Origin: Verrucomicrobiaceae bacterium
GTDB taxonomy: Bacteria > Pseudomonadota > Gammaproteobacteria > Pseudomonadales > CAMLJR01
Length of the DNA: 64,000 nt
NCBI GenBank assembly: GCA_028293825.1
Contig: JAQGNY010000026.1
Span: 150,726-214,725, forward strand
Direction of reading: 5' to 3'
In this document: piece after piece, positions 44,504 through 53,635 of the stretch
Layout: each line of letters begins with the position of its first letter
How positions within the stretch are numbered: position 1 is the stretch's first letter
Notes under the pieces: model-generated
What the model was told of the DNA's origin: nothing
The model's database searches: none
Seen by the model: the letters and a program-made list of their open reading frames with translations, nothing else
Program-made: the position numbers and the translations under genes

Positions 44504-46564
44504 CTATTGCGCTGACAACTGTTCGAGCACGCGATCGACGATGCGCTGCGGCGTAAAGCCAAATTTGCCGAGCAGCGATTTCAACGGTGCCGACGCGCCG
44601 AACGTATGCATGCCGATCACATTTTTCGTGCGCCCGACATAGCGCTCCCAACCGAGCGTCGCGGCCTGCTCGACCGCAACGCGCGCGCCGATATGCGCCG
44701 GCAACACCGATTCGCGATACTCGTCGGTTTGCAGCTCGAACAATTCCCACGACGGCATGCTGACCACGCGCGCGCGAACTCCTTGCGCGGCCAGTGCATC
44801 GCGCGCGTCGATGCACAACTGCACTTCGCTGCCGGTGCCGATCAATATCGCCTGCGGCTCGCCGTCTTGCGGGTCCGACAAAATATACGCGCCGCGCGCG
44901 ACGCCGGCAGCGGAATTAAACTGGGTACGATCGAGCGTCGGCAGTGCTTGCCGGCTCAGCACCAGACATGCCGGCTGATGTTTTAATTTCGCAATCACGC
45001 GCCAGCTTTCGGCGACTTCATTCGCGTCGGCGGGGCGCAGCGTAATTAAACCGGGAATCGCGCGCAGCGAAGCCAATTGCTCGACCGGTTGATGGGTCGG
45101 GCCGTCTTCGCCGACACCGATCGAATCGTGCGTGAAAATCCAGATCGACGGAATTTCCATCAGCGACGACAACCGAATCGGCGGGCGCATGTAATCGGAG
45201 AAAATCAAAAACGTCGATCCGTAGGGGCGCAACTTAGTCAGCGCGAGGCCATTACAAATCGCGCCCATGGCATGTTCGCGAATGCCGAAATGGAAATTGC
45301 GACCGCCGTAGCTGGCCGCTTGAAAATGACCGGCACCCTCGCTCGAATTCAAGGTTTTGGTCGATGGCGCAAGATCGGCCGCGCCACCGATCAGCCACGG
45401 TAATTTCGCTGCAATTGCGTTCAATACTTTTTGCGATGAATCGCGTGAGGCGATGCCTTTTGCATCGGCGGGAAATTCGGGAATATCGCTGTCCCAATTC
45501 GCCGGCAATTCGCGTTTTTGCATCGCATCGAAATTAGCGGCGAGCTCGGGAAATTCGCGCCGGTAGTTGTCGAACAGCGCGCGCCACTGCGAATTCAAGA
45601 TCACGCCGCGCTGACCGATGCCCTCAGCGAAATGTTCGTAGACGCCAGCGGGCACTAAAAACTTCGCATCCTCGGGCCAGCCGTAGGCGCGTTTGGTCAG
45701 CCGCACTTCTTCTTCGCCGAGCGCTTCGCCGTGCGCTTTCGAAGAATCCTGCACATGCGGCGAACCGTAACCGATGTGGCTTTGCACGATGATTAGCGTG
45801 GGGCGGCTGTGCTCTTGCTTGAAGTCAGTGAGCGCGCGGGCGAAATCGGCGGTGTTATTGGCGTCGCGCACGTGCAGCACATTCCAGCCGTAGCCGAGAA
45901 ACCGTGTCGCCACATCTTCGGTAAAGGCAAGGCCGGTGGCGCCTTCGATCGTCACTTGGTTGGAATCGTAAATCCAACACAGATTGCTCAGGCGCAAATG
46001 CCCGGCCAGCGACGCCGCTTCCGCCGACACGCCTTCCATCATGCAGCCGTCGCCGCACAACGCGTACACGTTGTAATCGATGATGGAAAAATCGGGCCGA
46101 TTGAATTGCGCCGCCAGCCAGCGCTCGCCGATGGCCATGCCGACGCTCATCGCCACGCCCTGACCGAGCGGGCCGGTGGTCGCTTCAACGCCGGAGGTTA
46201 AATGGTATTCGGGGTGGCCGGGGCAGGGGCTGTCGAGCTGGCGAAAATGGCGGATGTCGTCGAGCGAAACGGCAACATGGCCGGCGGATTGATAGCTGCT
46301 GTCGACCGCCTGCGTGCGCGTTAAATGCAGCAGCGAATACAGCAGCATCGACGCATGACCGACCGATAACACAAAGCGGTCGCGGTTCGGCCAGATCGGA
46401 TCGGCCGGATCGAAGCGCAGTGTTTTCTGCCACAGCGTGTATGCAAAAGGCGCGGCGCCCATCGGCGTGCCCGGATGGCCGGAGTTGGCCTGCTGCACCG
46501 CGTCGATCGCCAGCGTGCGCATGGTGTTGATGCAAAGCTGGTCGATTTCGTTGACTGCGCTCAT
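44504..46564 (-). CDS. tkt: Transketolase
   Basis: 686 residues from the ATG at 46564 (MSAVNEIDQLCINTM). The frame is open to 46747, but the added residues do not resemble any transketolase. Thiamine-diphosphate site: GDGCMMEGVSAEAASLAGHL. N-terminal signature: DAVQQANSGHPGTPMGAAP. Pyrimidine-domain motif: GVGEDGPTHQPVEQLASLR. It exchanges two-carbon units between pentose-phosphate and glycolytic sugars. It is the first gene of the operon tkt-gnd-zwf-glucoamylase-kinase. Confidence 0.95.
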   Translation of the reverse strand: MSAVNEIDQLCINTMRTLAIDAVQQANSGHPGTPMGAAPFAYTLWQKTLRFDPADPIWPNRDRFVLSVGHASMLLYSLLHLTRTQAVDSSYQSAGHVAVSLDDIRHFRQLDSPCPGHPEYHLTSGVEATTGPLGQGVAMSVGMAIGERWLAAQFNRPDFSIIDYNVYALCGDGCMMEGVSAEAASLAGHLRLSNLCWIYDSNQVTIEGATGLAFTEDVATRFLGYGWNVLHVRDANNTADFARALTDFKQEHSRPTLIIVQSHIGYGSPHVQDSSKAHGEALGEEEVRLTKRAYGWPEDAKFLVPAGVYEHFAEGIGQRGVILNSQWRALFDNYRREFPELAANFDAMQKRELPANWDSDIPEFPADAKGIASRDSSQKVLNAIAAKLPWLIGGAADLAPSTKTLNSSEGAGHFQAASYGGRNFHFGIREHAMGAICNGLALTKLRPYGSTFLIFSDYMRPPIRLSSLMEIPSIWIFTHDSIGVGEDGPTHQPVEQLASLRAIPGLITLRPADANEVAESWRVIAKLKHQPACLVLSRQALPTLDRTQFNSAAGVARGAYILSDPQDGEPQAILIGTGSEVQLCIDARDALAAQGVRARVVSMPSWELFELQTDEYRESVLPAHIGARVAVEQAATLGWERYVGRTKNVIGMHTFGASAPLKSLLGKFGFTPQRIVDRVLEQLSAQ

Positions 46565-46949
46565 CGTAAAGGCCTCGGTGGGGAATCCGTTTGATGTGGA
46601 AATCCGTTTCGGTGACGACGCGGGTCGAATAATTTCACTCAAATACTGCGCGGAGCGCCTGCTGATGTCGCCCTGAGAAAGCGTTCTTACGATGGTGCCG
46701 CAGCGGTACTGAAAAGATTGGCGACGATTTGAACTGTACGGTAGCAATAATAATTTTCGTCGCCCAGTTGTAGAGTGCGGGCCGGTTGCCGAGTTCCGCT
46801 TTTGTTTTGCCGAGCGGGCAGCGCGCGCCTGCGAAAATAATCGAATTGCCAGCGCGCAACCGCGTAAGCTTCAACCCCGCGCACCGTATCGATAACCGTT
46901 TGCTGTCGTTAGTGTGCCGCTTTCGCCTTTTGAGTGATGCAAAAATCCT
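46565..46949. other. Divergent intergenic region between tkt and Tim44-domain gene
   Basis: 385 bp without a convincing gene. It must contain the promoters for the leftward carbohydrate operon and the rightward Tim44-domain gene. No strong -35/-10 pair, operator palindrome or riboswitch-like structure could be recognised by eye. Confidence 0.4.
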
Positions 46950-47942
46950 ATGTTGAAATCGCGTAGTCGCCCTGTTTCGATTGTTCGTAAATCTCAGGTC
47001 TCGTTTCTTGGTAAATCCCAGCGCTCGATTCGTCGTAAATCAAAACTATCGATTCTGTTGGTCAGCTTCGCCGCGTTGTTGCTGGTGACTCATCTCGCCG
47101 ATGCGCGCAGCCTTGGCGGCGGCAAATCGATCGGGCGCCAATCGAATAATTATTCGCAGCGGCAGGCACCGGCACCGGAAAGCGCGCCGCCTTCGCAGCA
47201 GCGCACAGCGCCTGCCGCCGCGCCCGCGCAAACACCGAATGCCGCGCCGCAACCGCAGCGCAATCGCTGGTTGGGACCGCTGGCCGGTGTCGCCGCCGGA
47301 CTCGGCATGGCGGCGTTGTTTTCTCATTTCGGCATGGGCGCGGCATTCGCGGAAAACATGGGCTCAATGTTGCTGATCGCGTTATTGGTGATGGTCGGCC
47401 TGTTTCTGTGGCGGCGTGCGCGCGGCTCGGCAAATCCACTCGCATCTAACACGGGCGCGCAGACGCGTCCGGGCTTCGATGCGCAGGCATGGCAATCGCC
47501 GCCGCAATTGCGCGTGGTTGAAAACACAGCGCCGAACACGACAACAGAATTCAAACCAACCTGGAGCATTCCGGCGAATTTCGATACCGCGAAATTTCTG
47601 CACTCGTCCAAAGTGTTTTACGTGCGCCTACAGGCAGCGTGGGATAAGGTCGATCTGGAAGATATTCGCGAATTCACCACACCGGAGATGTTCGCGGAAA
47701 TTAAGCTGCAATTGAACGAGCGCGGCGCCGAGCCGAATATTACCGACGTGATGAGCCTGAATGCCGAGCTGCTGGGTATCGAGGAATTGCCGCGCGATCA
47801 ACTCGCCAGCGTGCGCTTTACCGGCACCCTGCGACCGGCGCCGGATGCGCCGACCGAGTCGTTTGATGAGGTGTGGAATTTAACCAAATCGCCACTGAAT
47901 CCGGCCGGTTGGGTGCTCGCCGGTATTCAGCAGGCGCACTGA
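46950..47942 (+). CDS. Tim44-domain membrane protein
   Basis: 330 residues. The N-terminus is a long basic stretch with repeated RKS-type units (SIVRKSQVSF, SIRRKSKLSI), then a hydrophobic signal segment ending HLADARS. A Pro/Gln/Ala-rich linker follows, then a Gly-rich membrane segment (LGPLAGVAAGLGMAALF), a second membrane helix (SMLLIALLVMVGLFLW) and a C-terminal Tim44/MBA1-like domain (about 215-328) ending in WVLAGIQQ. Proteobacterial proteins of this layout are conserved but of unknown function, possibly in membrane-protein handling. The real start may be later, since the repeated basic region is unusually long for a signal peptide. Confidence 0.85.
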   Translation: MLKSRSRPVSIVRKSQVSFLGKSQRSIRRKSKLSILLVSFAALLLVTHLADARSLGGGKSIGRQSNNYSQRQAPAPESAPPSQQRTAPAAAPAQTPNAAPQPQRNRWLGPLAGVAAGLGMAALFSHFGMGAAFAENMGSMLLIALLVMVGLFLWRRARGSANPLASNTGAQTRPGFDAQAWQSPPQLRVVENTAPNTTTEFKPTWSIPANFDTAKFLHSSKVFYVRLQAAWDKVDLEDIREFTTPEMFAEIKLQLNERGAEPNITDVMSLNAELLGIEELPRDQLASVRFTGTLRPAPDAPTESFDEVWNLTKSPLNPAGWVLAGIQQAH

Positions 47943-48166
47943 TCGCAGCGGCGCTGCAGATTTAAAGCGCCGCCGCTGGCTATCAATGTGTCGCTAACTA
48001 TCAATTTTAGCGGGGCGACTATTTTTATCGGGAAGGCTATGGTTTTAACGGCTAATTTGTTTAACGGCTGATTATTTTTCCCGAACCGCTTGTTTCGCCG
48101 CGCTGTCTATTTTGTTTACCATTTACTACTGTCCATGTGCGCCCACATGAAGGAGAGATCCCTTTG

Positions 48167-48307
48167 ATGAAACCCAATTACCAGTTTGAGAAGCGGCAAA
48201 AAGAACTGGAAAAGAAAAAGAAAAAAGCTGAAAAAGCACAGCGTAAAACCACCGCCGCCGAAAGTGCTGAACCCACCAGCACCGACACTGCGCCGGAAAA
48301 ACCGTAG
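48167..48307 (+). CDS. Small conserved-type charged protein (46 aa)
   Basis: ATG at 48167, six bases after AGGAGAG. The peptide starts MKPNYQFEKRQKELEKKKKK and ends in a Thr/Ala/Glu/Pro tail with stop at 48307. As I recall, short Lys-rich proteins with this MKPNYxFEKRQ start occur across gamma- and betaproteobacteria as stand-alone genes of unknown function; the strong ribosome site supports translation. It is highly basic and helical, with no membrane segment. A GGCCTCC/GGAGGCC hairpin (48316-48335) just after the stop could end its transcript. Confidence 0.75.
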   Translation: MKPNYQFEKRQKELEKKKKKAEKAQRKTTAAESAEPTSTDTAPEKP

Positions 48308-48586
48308 TCGATTTGGCCTCCCGCAACGGAGGCCGCAATTCCTCGCTGTATCAAGTCGTTTCCTCCAGCGCCTTTGTCTCTCTTTCCATTTCTATTTCAT
48401 CGCCTGTATTTGACGGGCCGTCAGTCCAAAACGCATAACGTGCTCGCCACAAGTTATTTGATTGTGAGTCCGCTGCGCGCATTTAATACTGGCCGCTACT
48501 GACGCGCGGTATTGGCGCGATGTATTCATTTCTCAATCGGCATCGCCGGTTGATAACCCTATAAAAATGAAAGAAGGCAGGGCGCT

Positions 48587-49888
48587 ATGAGCACAGCAGA
48601 TAAGGCCGCGGTAAGTCCGCTCGCCACCGATATCCAGCGCGATGCCGAATTGCTGGCTCTGCGCATCGTCGCCAGCGAACCAGTGCGGCAGGCGAAGGCG
48701 CAGATAAAAAGAGAATTGCTGGACGATCCGCTGGCGGCGACCGCGGACGGCGCCAAATGGCTCGACCGCGCCATCGATTATTGGACGCTGTCGCTGGCCT
48801 TGCGCGAAGCGGTCGGCGATACCTCGCGCCCCGAGTTCGTGTGGCCGATCGACGATACGCCGCGCTCGTGGTTCGGTTACGACTTTCCCGGGTCATCGGT
48901 GGGCGGCGTCGCCAATCCCGATAACGTTTATCGCAATGCGTTTCTCGACGGTAGCCGCCGCTACGAATTGCGCGGTCGCGTCCACGCCAATGCGCCGACC
49001 ACCTACAGCGTCGAACTGACCCGGCAGACACCCGGCCAACTGATGCTGACGCCGGCGGAAGGCAAATTGGAAGCGGATCTGGGCGACCAACTCGGCATCT
49101 TGACCCAGCGTGACATTCAGACCGACAGCGACGGTTATTTCTGCATCACGTTCGATCGCGAACCGGCCAATGGCCGCATCAACCATCTGCAGACGGTCGA
49201 AGGACCGATGGCGATCAACCATCGCGACACGCTGGCCGATTGGCAGCAAATGCCGAATTCCATTGAGCTGCATGCGCTGGACGGCGCTATCGAACCGCTC
49301 GCAACGGAGCAGGATTTAATTCAGCGCACGGCCGATCACTTGCATAGCTATGTGCTTTTCTGGACGCCGTTTCGCCGCCATTTCCTCGGCGCACCGCCGC
49401 CCAATAGTGTGTCCGCCAACTTCCCGCGCGATGGCGGTTGGGGTTACGCGGCGGGCGGTCGTTACGCGCTGGCCGCCGACGAAGCCTTGGTCATCGTCAC
49501 GCATTCCGGCAATGCCGCGTACACCGGCTTTCAGATCAGCGACGCCTGGATGATGGTGCCGGACATGCGCGCGCATCAGGGCAGCTTGAACGGCAACCAA
49601 GTCGTGCCCGATAGCGATGGCTCGATTACTTACGTCATCGCGCGGCGCGATCCGGGCGTCGCCAATTGGATCGATACCGCCGATCACGCCGAAGGCTGGT
49701 TCATGCTGCGCTGGCAGGAGTTGGCTAAAAATGTGGATGCGAGCAAATTGCTGAGCCAACCGATACTGGTGAAGTTGGCCGATCTCGACGGTGTCGTCGG
49801 TGACAATGTCGCGCGCATCGGCGCTGAGGAAAGACGCTCGCAGTTGGCGAAACGGCGTGCCGATTATCAACATCGCATCGGTAAATAG
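48587..49888 (+). CDS. DUF1214-family protein, paralogue B
   Basis: 433 residues starting MSTADKAAVSPLATDIQ. It shares the motif order of paralogues A and C: NPDNVYRNAFLDGSRRYELR, PANGRINHLQ, PRDGGWGYAAGGRY, YTGFQISDAWMM and ANWIDTADHAEG with RWQ. No signal peptide, membrane segment or catalytic motif is recognised. It stands alone on the plus strand between the 46-residue protein and the YafY regulator. The function of the family is unknown. The 280-bp upstream spacer shows no recognisable regulatory site. Confidence 0.72.
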   Translation: MSTADKAAVSPLATDIQRDAELLALRIVASEPVRQAKAQIKRELLDDPLAATADGAKWLDRAIDYWTLSLALREAVGDTSRPEFVWPIDDTPRSWFGYDFPGSSVGGVANPDNVYRNAFLDGSRRYELRGRVHANAPTTYSVELTRQTPGQLMLTPAEGKLEADLGDQLGILTQRDIQTDSDGYFCITFDREPANGRINHLQTVEGPMAINHRDTLADWQQMPNSIELHALDGAIEPLATEQDLIQRTADHLHSYVLFWTPFRRHFLGAPPPNSVSANFPRDGGWGYAAGGRYALAADEALVIVTHSGNAAYTGFQISDAWMMVPDMRAHQGSLNGNQVVPDSDGSITYVIARRDPGVANWIDTADHAEGWFMLRWQELAKNVDASKLLSQPILVKLADLDGVVGDNVARIGAEERRSQLAKRRADYQHRIGK

Positions 49889-50100
49889 CCGCTTTTAGGG
49901 ACACAGCAGGTAGTGAGCGCTCAATCCGCGCCGTTGGATCTGGCGTTTCCCCACGCGAACTGCGAAGGCTTTTAATCCGCATTTCAGTTCGTACCGATCG
50001 GCGAGTGGAACCTTTTTCACCGCTCGCACTGAATGTCGTAGCATGCCGGTACTCTCATTTTTAACGCGCCGCCCGCAGTTGCCGCCCACGGAAGAACGCA

Positions 50101-50790
50101 ATGTCCCGCTCCGAACGTCTATTTGAACTGCTCCAAACTCTCCGCCGGCATCGCTTGCCTGTAAGCGGTAAAACGCTGGCGCAGGAATTGGGCATCAGCA
50201 TTCGCACGCTGTATCGCGATATCGCCTCACTGCAATTACAGGGCGCGGCCATCGACGGCGAGCCGGGTGTCGGCTACGTGTTGCGACCCGGGTTTCTGCT
50301 GCCGCCGCTGATGTTTTCGGCTGAGGAATTAGAAGCGCTTGTGCTTGGCGCACGCTGGGTGGGCAAACGTGCCGATACCAGATTGGCCGCTGCGGCAACC
50401 AATGCACTGGCGAAAATCGGCGCGGTGGTGCCGGGCGAGCTGCGTCACGATATGGATGTCAGCGCGTTATTCGTCGGCCCGAAAGACACCACCGAGCTGG
50501 AGAAAATCGATCTCGCCGTTGTGCGTAAAGCGATTCGCAGCGAACACAAACTGGCATTGGTTTATACCGACGAGCAGGGTGCGCAATCGCAACGAACCGT
50601 GTGGCCGTTCGCGATTGGCTTCTTCGACGACGTACGGGTGTTGGTTAGCTGGTGCGAGCTGCGCAGCGCTTTCCGTCACTTTCGCACTGACCGCATCGCA
50701 TCCATAACGCCAATGGAGCAACGCTATCCGCGTCGCAAGCAAGCTCTGCTGAAGGACTGGCGCGCGCAACGCGGTAAATTTCCGCGCTAG
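50101..50790 (+). CDS. YafY-type WYL-domain transcriptional regulator
   Basis: 229 residues: an N-terminal HTH of the DeoR/HTH_11 type (LFELLQTLRRHRLPVSGKTL, then GISIRTLYRDIASLQ) and a C-terminal WYL domain in which the usual WYL tripeptide region reads VSWCELR, followed by FRHFRTDRI. Regulators of this kind commonly sit next to a VOC/glyoxalase gene, as here (gene at 50882, same strand, 91-bp gap), and probably control it. The ligand is unknown. Confidence 0.88.
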   Translation: MSRSERLFELLQTLRRHRLPVSGKTLAQELGISIRTLYRDIASLQLQGAAIDGEPGVGYVLRPGFLLPPLMFSAEELEALVLGARWVGKRADTRLAAAATNALAKIGAVVPGELRHDMDVSALFVGPKDTTELEKIDLAVVRKAIRSEHKLALVYTDEQGAQSQRTVWPFAIGFFDDVRVLVSWCELRSAFRHFRTDRIASITPMEQRYPRRKQALLKDWRAQRGKFPR

Positions 50791-50881
50791 TTTCCGCGCT
50801 AACTGTCCAATCACCACTGCCGGAAACTGGCAGCAGCGGCTCTTATGCTGGCTCCTCATTCAACCGCTGAGGAGAGCAACC

Positions 50882-51250
50882 ATGGCTACGCCGAATCTGT
50901 TTCTTTTATATGTCGAAGATCCGCTGAAAAGCGTCGAGTTTTATCAGGAGCTGCTCGAGCGCAAACCGGCCGCTGCGTTCCCGAGCTTCGCTTCGTTCAA
51001 ACTCGATGGCGGTTTCAGCCTGGGCTTATGGGCCAATCACCGCGTCAACCCGACGCCACCAACGACCGGCAATCGTGGTGAGATTGCATTTACTGTCGCC
51101 GACGATGAGGCAGTGAAAGCACTGCACCGCGACTGGTCGAAACGCGGCATCGTAATCAAGCAGGAGCCGTACACCGACGTGTTCGGGCTGACCTTCGTTG
51201 CACTCGATCCCGACGGCCATCGCATCCGTGTGTGTCTCAAAGATAAATAA
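50882..51250 (+). CDS. VOC family protein (glyoxalase/bleomycin-resistance type)
   Basis: 122 residues starting MATPNLFLLYVEDPLKS after GAGGAGAG. The VOC fold is indicated by SVEFYQELLERKP near residue 17, the central strand GGFSLGLWA and the C-terminal metal-side motif ALDPDGHRIRV. Members bind metal and small toxic or phenolic compounds, but the substrate is not predictable. Probably one unit with the YafY regulator upstream. Confidence 0.86.
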   Translation: MATPNLFLLYVEDPLKSVEFYQELLERKPAAAFPSFASFKLDGGFSLGLWANHRVNPTPPTTGNRGEIAFTVADDEAVKALHRDWSKRGIVIKQEPYTDVFGLTFVALDPDGHRIRVCLKDK

Positions 51251-51254
51251 CTGC

Positions 51255-51795
51255 TCAAATCACACCACTGCGTTTCATCGCCAGATATTGGCCGACCAGG
51301 TCGATGTGCAAATGCGGGGGCGCGCAATCGATAACGACGATGCCGTTGCGGCGCAGCGCGTGCAAATGTTCGCCGCGCTGCGCGCGATACAGCGCGGTGC
51401 TGGCGTCGCAGCGCGTCGTCGAATTGTTCGACCGGCTGTGCGGGTTGGGTATCGAGAATGGCTTCGCGCAAACTCGCCACCCCCACCAAATGCCGACTGC
51501 TCAGCAGCTTGCACGCCGCGCGCAAATCGTCGGCATCTTCGTAGCGAATATCGCTGACCCAAATAATTAGCGAACGCTTGCGCTGACGATTCAATAACTG
51601 TTGCGCGGCCTGCAAAAATCCGTGTTCGCGGTCGAGCTTTGCAAATCGTAAACGTGGTTGAGCAATCGATTAATACTGCTCTGGCTTTTGATCGGCGCCA
51701 GCCAGCGCTCGCTGCCGGCGTAAGTCATCAAACCGACCGCATCGCCCTGGCGCAACGTAACCGGTTAACAACACCACATTTAACGCGTGCTGGAA
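51255..51795 (-). pseudogene. DUF58-domain protein, decayed C-terminal fragment
   Basis: Pieces of one protein can be read in different minus-strand frames, in order: FQHALNVVLLTGYVA; RQGDAVGLMTYAGSERWLAP; LQAAQQLLNRQRKRSLIIWV then DIRYEDADDLRAACKLLSS; STALYRAQRGEHLHALRR; and NGIVVIDCAPPHLHIDLVGQ to the stop at 51255. At least three indels separate them, and the N-terminal half of the 400-plus-residue family is missing. DUF58 proteins are VWA-like partners of MoxR ATPases; none is nearby. The number of breaks in 540 bp argues for genuine decay. The 51796-51961 stretch upstream shows nothing else. Confidence 0.65.
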
Positions 51796-51961
51796 TTGGC
51801 TGCTCATGGCGGCGCTGCGAGTATTTTTGTTTTAGCGTTTATGGGTGGATTCGCGGGTCCATTAAACCTTAGCGTGCAATTAGGAATGCCCTTGAATGCG
51901 CACCCGGATCTTCATCGGTTACGTTTATTCCAGAGTCGAAAAATAATTGCACGACAAAAAA

Positions 51962-52369
51962 TTAAATCGATTTTTGCTCGGCGCAATTAAACATCCACTG
52001 CACGCCAAATTTATCCGTCAGCTTGCCGTAGTAATCGCCCCACGGTTGTATGCCGAGCGGCGTCGTTACATTTCCGCCCGCGCTTAAGCGTTTAAATAAT
52101 TGCTCGGTGTCGGTGCGGCTTTGCAACTGCAGAATATGCGCAGATCCGCGCATCGGTTCGGCATCGTCGTTGTCGGACGCGAAAAAAATCACGCCCGGCC
52201 CTTCGAATTTTGCATGCATGATTTTTCCGCGCATAGCTTCGGTTTTTAGCGGCATGCCGTTTTCTCCATGTCGCAGGATTTCGACCGTCTTACCCAAACC
52301 GCATTCGGCATAAAACGCAAGCGCCTGCTCACAGGCGCTGGTGAAAAATAAATAATTGGATAACTGCAC
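51962..52369 (-). CDS. PhnB-like VOC family protein
   Basis: 135 residues starting MQLSNYLFFTSACEQAL. The PhnB/3-demethylubiquinone-methyltransferase-like VOC pattern shows as ALAFYAECGLGKTVEI, HAKFEGPGVIFFASD and the C-terminal DYYGKLTDKFGVQWMFNC. These are stand-alone VOC proteins of unknown activity. It is on the same strand as the tautomerase gene, 35 bp downstream of its stop, and may share its TetR-controlled promoter. Confidence 0.85.
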   Translation of the reverse strand: MQLSNYLFFTSACEQALAFYAECGLGKTVEILRHGENGMPLKTEAMRGKIMHAKFEGPGVIFFASDNDDAEPMRGSAHILQLQSRTDTEQLFKRLSAGGNVTTPLGIQPWGDYYGKLTDKFGVQWMFNCAEQKSI

Positions 52370-52404
52370 TTACGCTGTCCCTTTTTTAATAATTGTTGTG
52401 CGAA

Positions 52405-52817
52405 TTACACCGCAATGGCGGCGGCCAATTCCGCATTGGTCAGCGCCACACCCTTCATATTCCAGCAGCCGTCCACGGCGTGCAGAGCGTTGCTCCAAAT
52501 GCGGCTCTTGGGTAATTGGCCGCCGGATAAATCGTGAATAATTTGCGTGGCCTGCGCGAAAAAGTTTTTTGGATTTCGCGATCGGCCAGCGCAAAGGACG
52601 GCACTTTCCACTCGATCCAAGCGCCGCTCACGGGTTCGCCGCCGGCAAACGTGGTGCCTTCAGCCATGACATTGACGTGCGCGGTAACGTTGGCTGCCAT
52701 CAGCGGGTTAGCGCCCAAGCCATGATGCTGCAAAAAGGCAGCGGTAATCTGCGCAACGGCTGGCGCAAGGTTTTCGCGAGGTAAAACACCTTCGGTAATC
52801 GTCAGTGTGAATGGCAT
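52405..52817 (-). pseudogene. Tautomerase-superfamily protein, frameshifted
   Basis: The ATG at 52817, with GGAGAAG upstream, opens MPFTLTITEGVLPREN; Pro2 is the expected catalytic N-terminal proline after Met removal. The frame is lost at about 52563-52568 in a run of six A (minus strand). Another frame continues NFFAQATQIIHDLSGGQLPK to AAAIAV with stop at 52405. Joined, this gives a 137-residue protein of normal length and clear continuity (ALADREIQK then NFFAQAT). A homopolymer indel in the assembly is the simplest explanation. It is divergent from the TetR gene. Confidence 0.65.
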
Positions 52818-52869
52818 GGTTAACTTCTCCGAATGCGATAAGTGGGTGGTATTCAACAGCATCGCGACC

Positions 52870-52893
52870 TTTAAATAACGATCGTTATTTAAA
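52870..52893. promoter_or_regulatory. Perfect 24-bp palindrome, probable TetR operator
   Basis: The sequence is fully self-complementary around the central TAACGATCGTTA. It lies between the divergent tautomerase (start 52817) and TetR (start 52961) genes, 52 and 67 bp from the two starts, where a TetR dimer would cover both promoters. The AACGATCGTT core resembles operators of several TetR-family repressors. Confidence 0.75.
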
Positions 52894-52960
52894 ATCACAT
52901 ATCGCGGGCATCGCGTCAAGCTGTAAAGTAACGACCGTGATGCTATGAGGAGTTTTGCGT

Positions 52961-53542
52961 GTGAGATATGGCCCAGAGCACAAACAAGCGGCGCGCAAGC
53001 GCATCTTGCAGGCCGCCGGGCGCGGCTTTCGCAAAAACGGTTACGGCGGCATTGGCGTGGACGGCTTGGCCAAAGCGGCCGGGGTTACGTCGGGCGCTTT
53101 TTACGGACATTTCAGCTCGAAGGATGAAGCTTTTAAATTAGCCGTAATCGAAGGCTTGGAAGAGTTGCGCGGTGGCGTTGTGCATCTGCGCGAAACGCTC
53201 GATGCGCAGTGGCTGCCGGCGTTCGTCGATTATTTCCTCGGCGCCAAGCGCCTATGCGATCTGGACGATAGCTGCGCGTCGCAGAGTCTAACCTCGGAAG
53301 TAGGACGCGCGCCGGCAACGATCAAAAAGGAATTCGAAACGAAAATGATCGAGGTCATCGAGGCGATTGCCGGCGGTTTAAAAAGCGGCTCCATCGAACA
53401 GCGCCGTCAAAAAGCCTGGGGCCTGATGAGCGTGCTCACTGGAGCAGTGACGATGGCGCGCGCTGTTAACGATCAGGCCATCGGGGAAAGCATCGCCTTG
53501 GCGGCGCGACAGATGGCGCTGAATTCAGGGGCCGACAGCTAG
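52961..53542 (+). CDS. TetR-family transcriptional regulator
   Basis: 193 residues. The GTG at 52961 lies eight bases after GAGGAG and is preferred to a TTG at 52955 that is too close to it. The N-terminal HTH reads ILQAAGRGFRKNGYGGIGVD then LAKAAGVTSGAFYGHFSSKD, typical of TetR. The C-terminal ligand domain has the TetR_C pattern with SCASQSLTSEVGR. It probably represses the divergent tautomerase gene (and the PhnB-like gene behind it) and itself through the 24-bp palindrome. The inducer is unknown, perhaps an electrophile given the target. Confidence 0.9.
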   Translation: MRYGPEHKQAARKRILQAAGRGFRKNGYGGIGVDGLAKAAGVTSGAFYGHFSSKDEAFKLAVIEGLEELRGGVVHLRETLDAQWLPAFVDYFLGAKRLCDLDDSCASQSLTSEVGRAPATIKKEFETKMIEVIEAIAGGLKSGSIEQRRQKAWGLMSVLTGAVTMARAVNDQAIGESIALAARQMALNSGADS

Positions 53543-53635
53543 CTCAGCGACGGCCACCGATCAGAAAAAAGAGCATTCGCATTGCTCAGCGAAAATATCG
53601 AACGAGCCAAATAGCAGCTTTTTTAAGGAGAGAGC

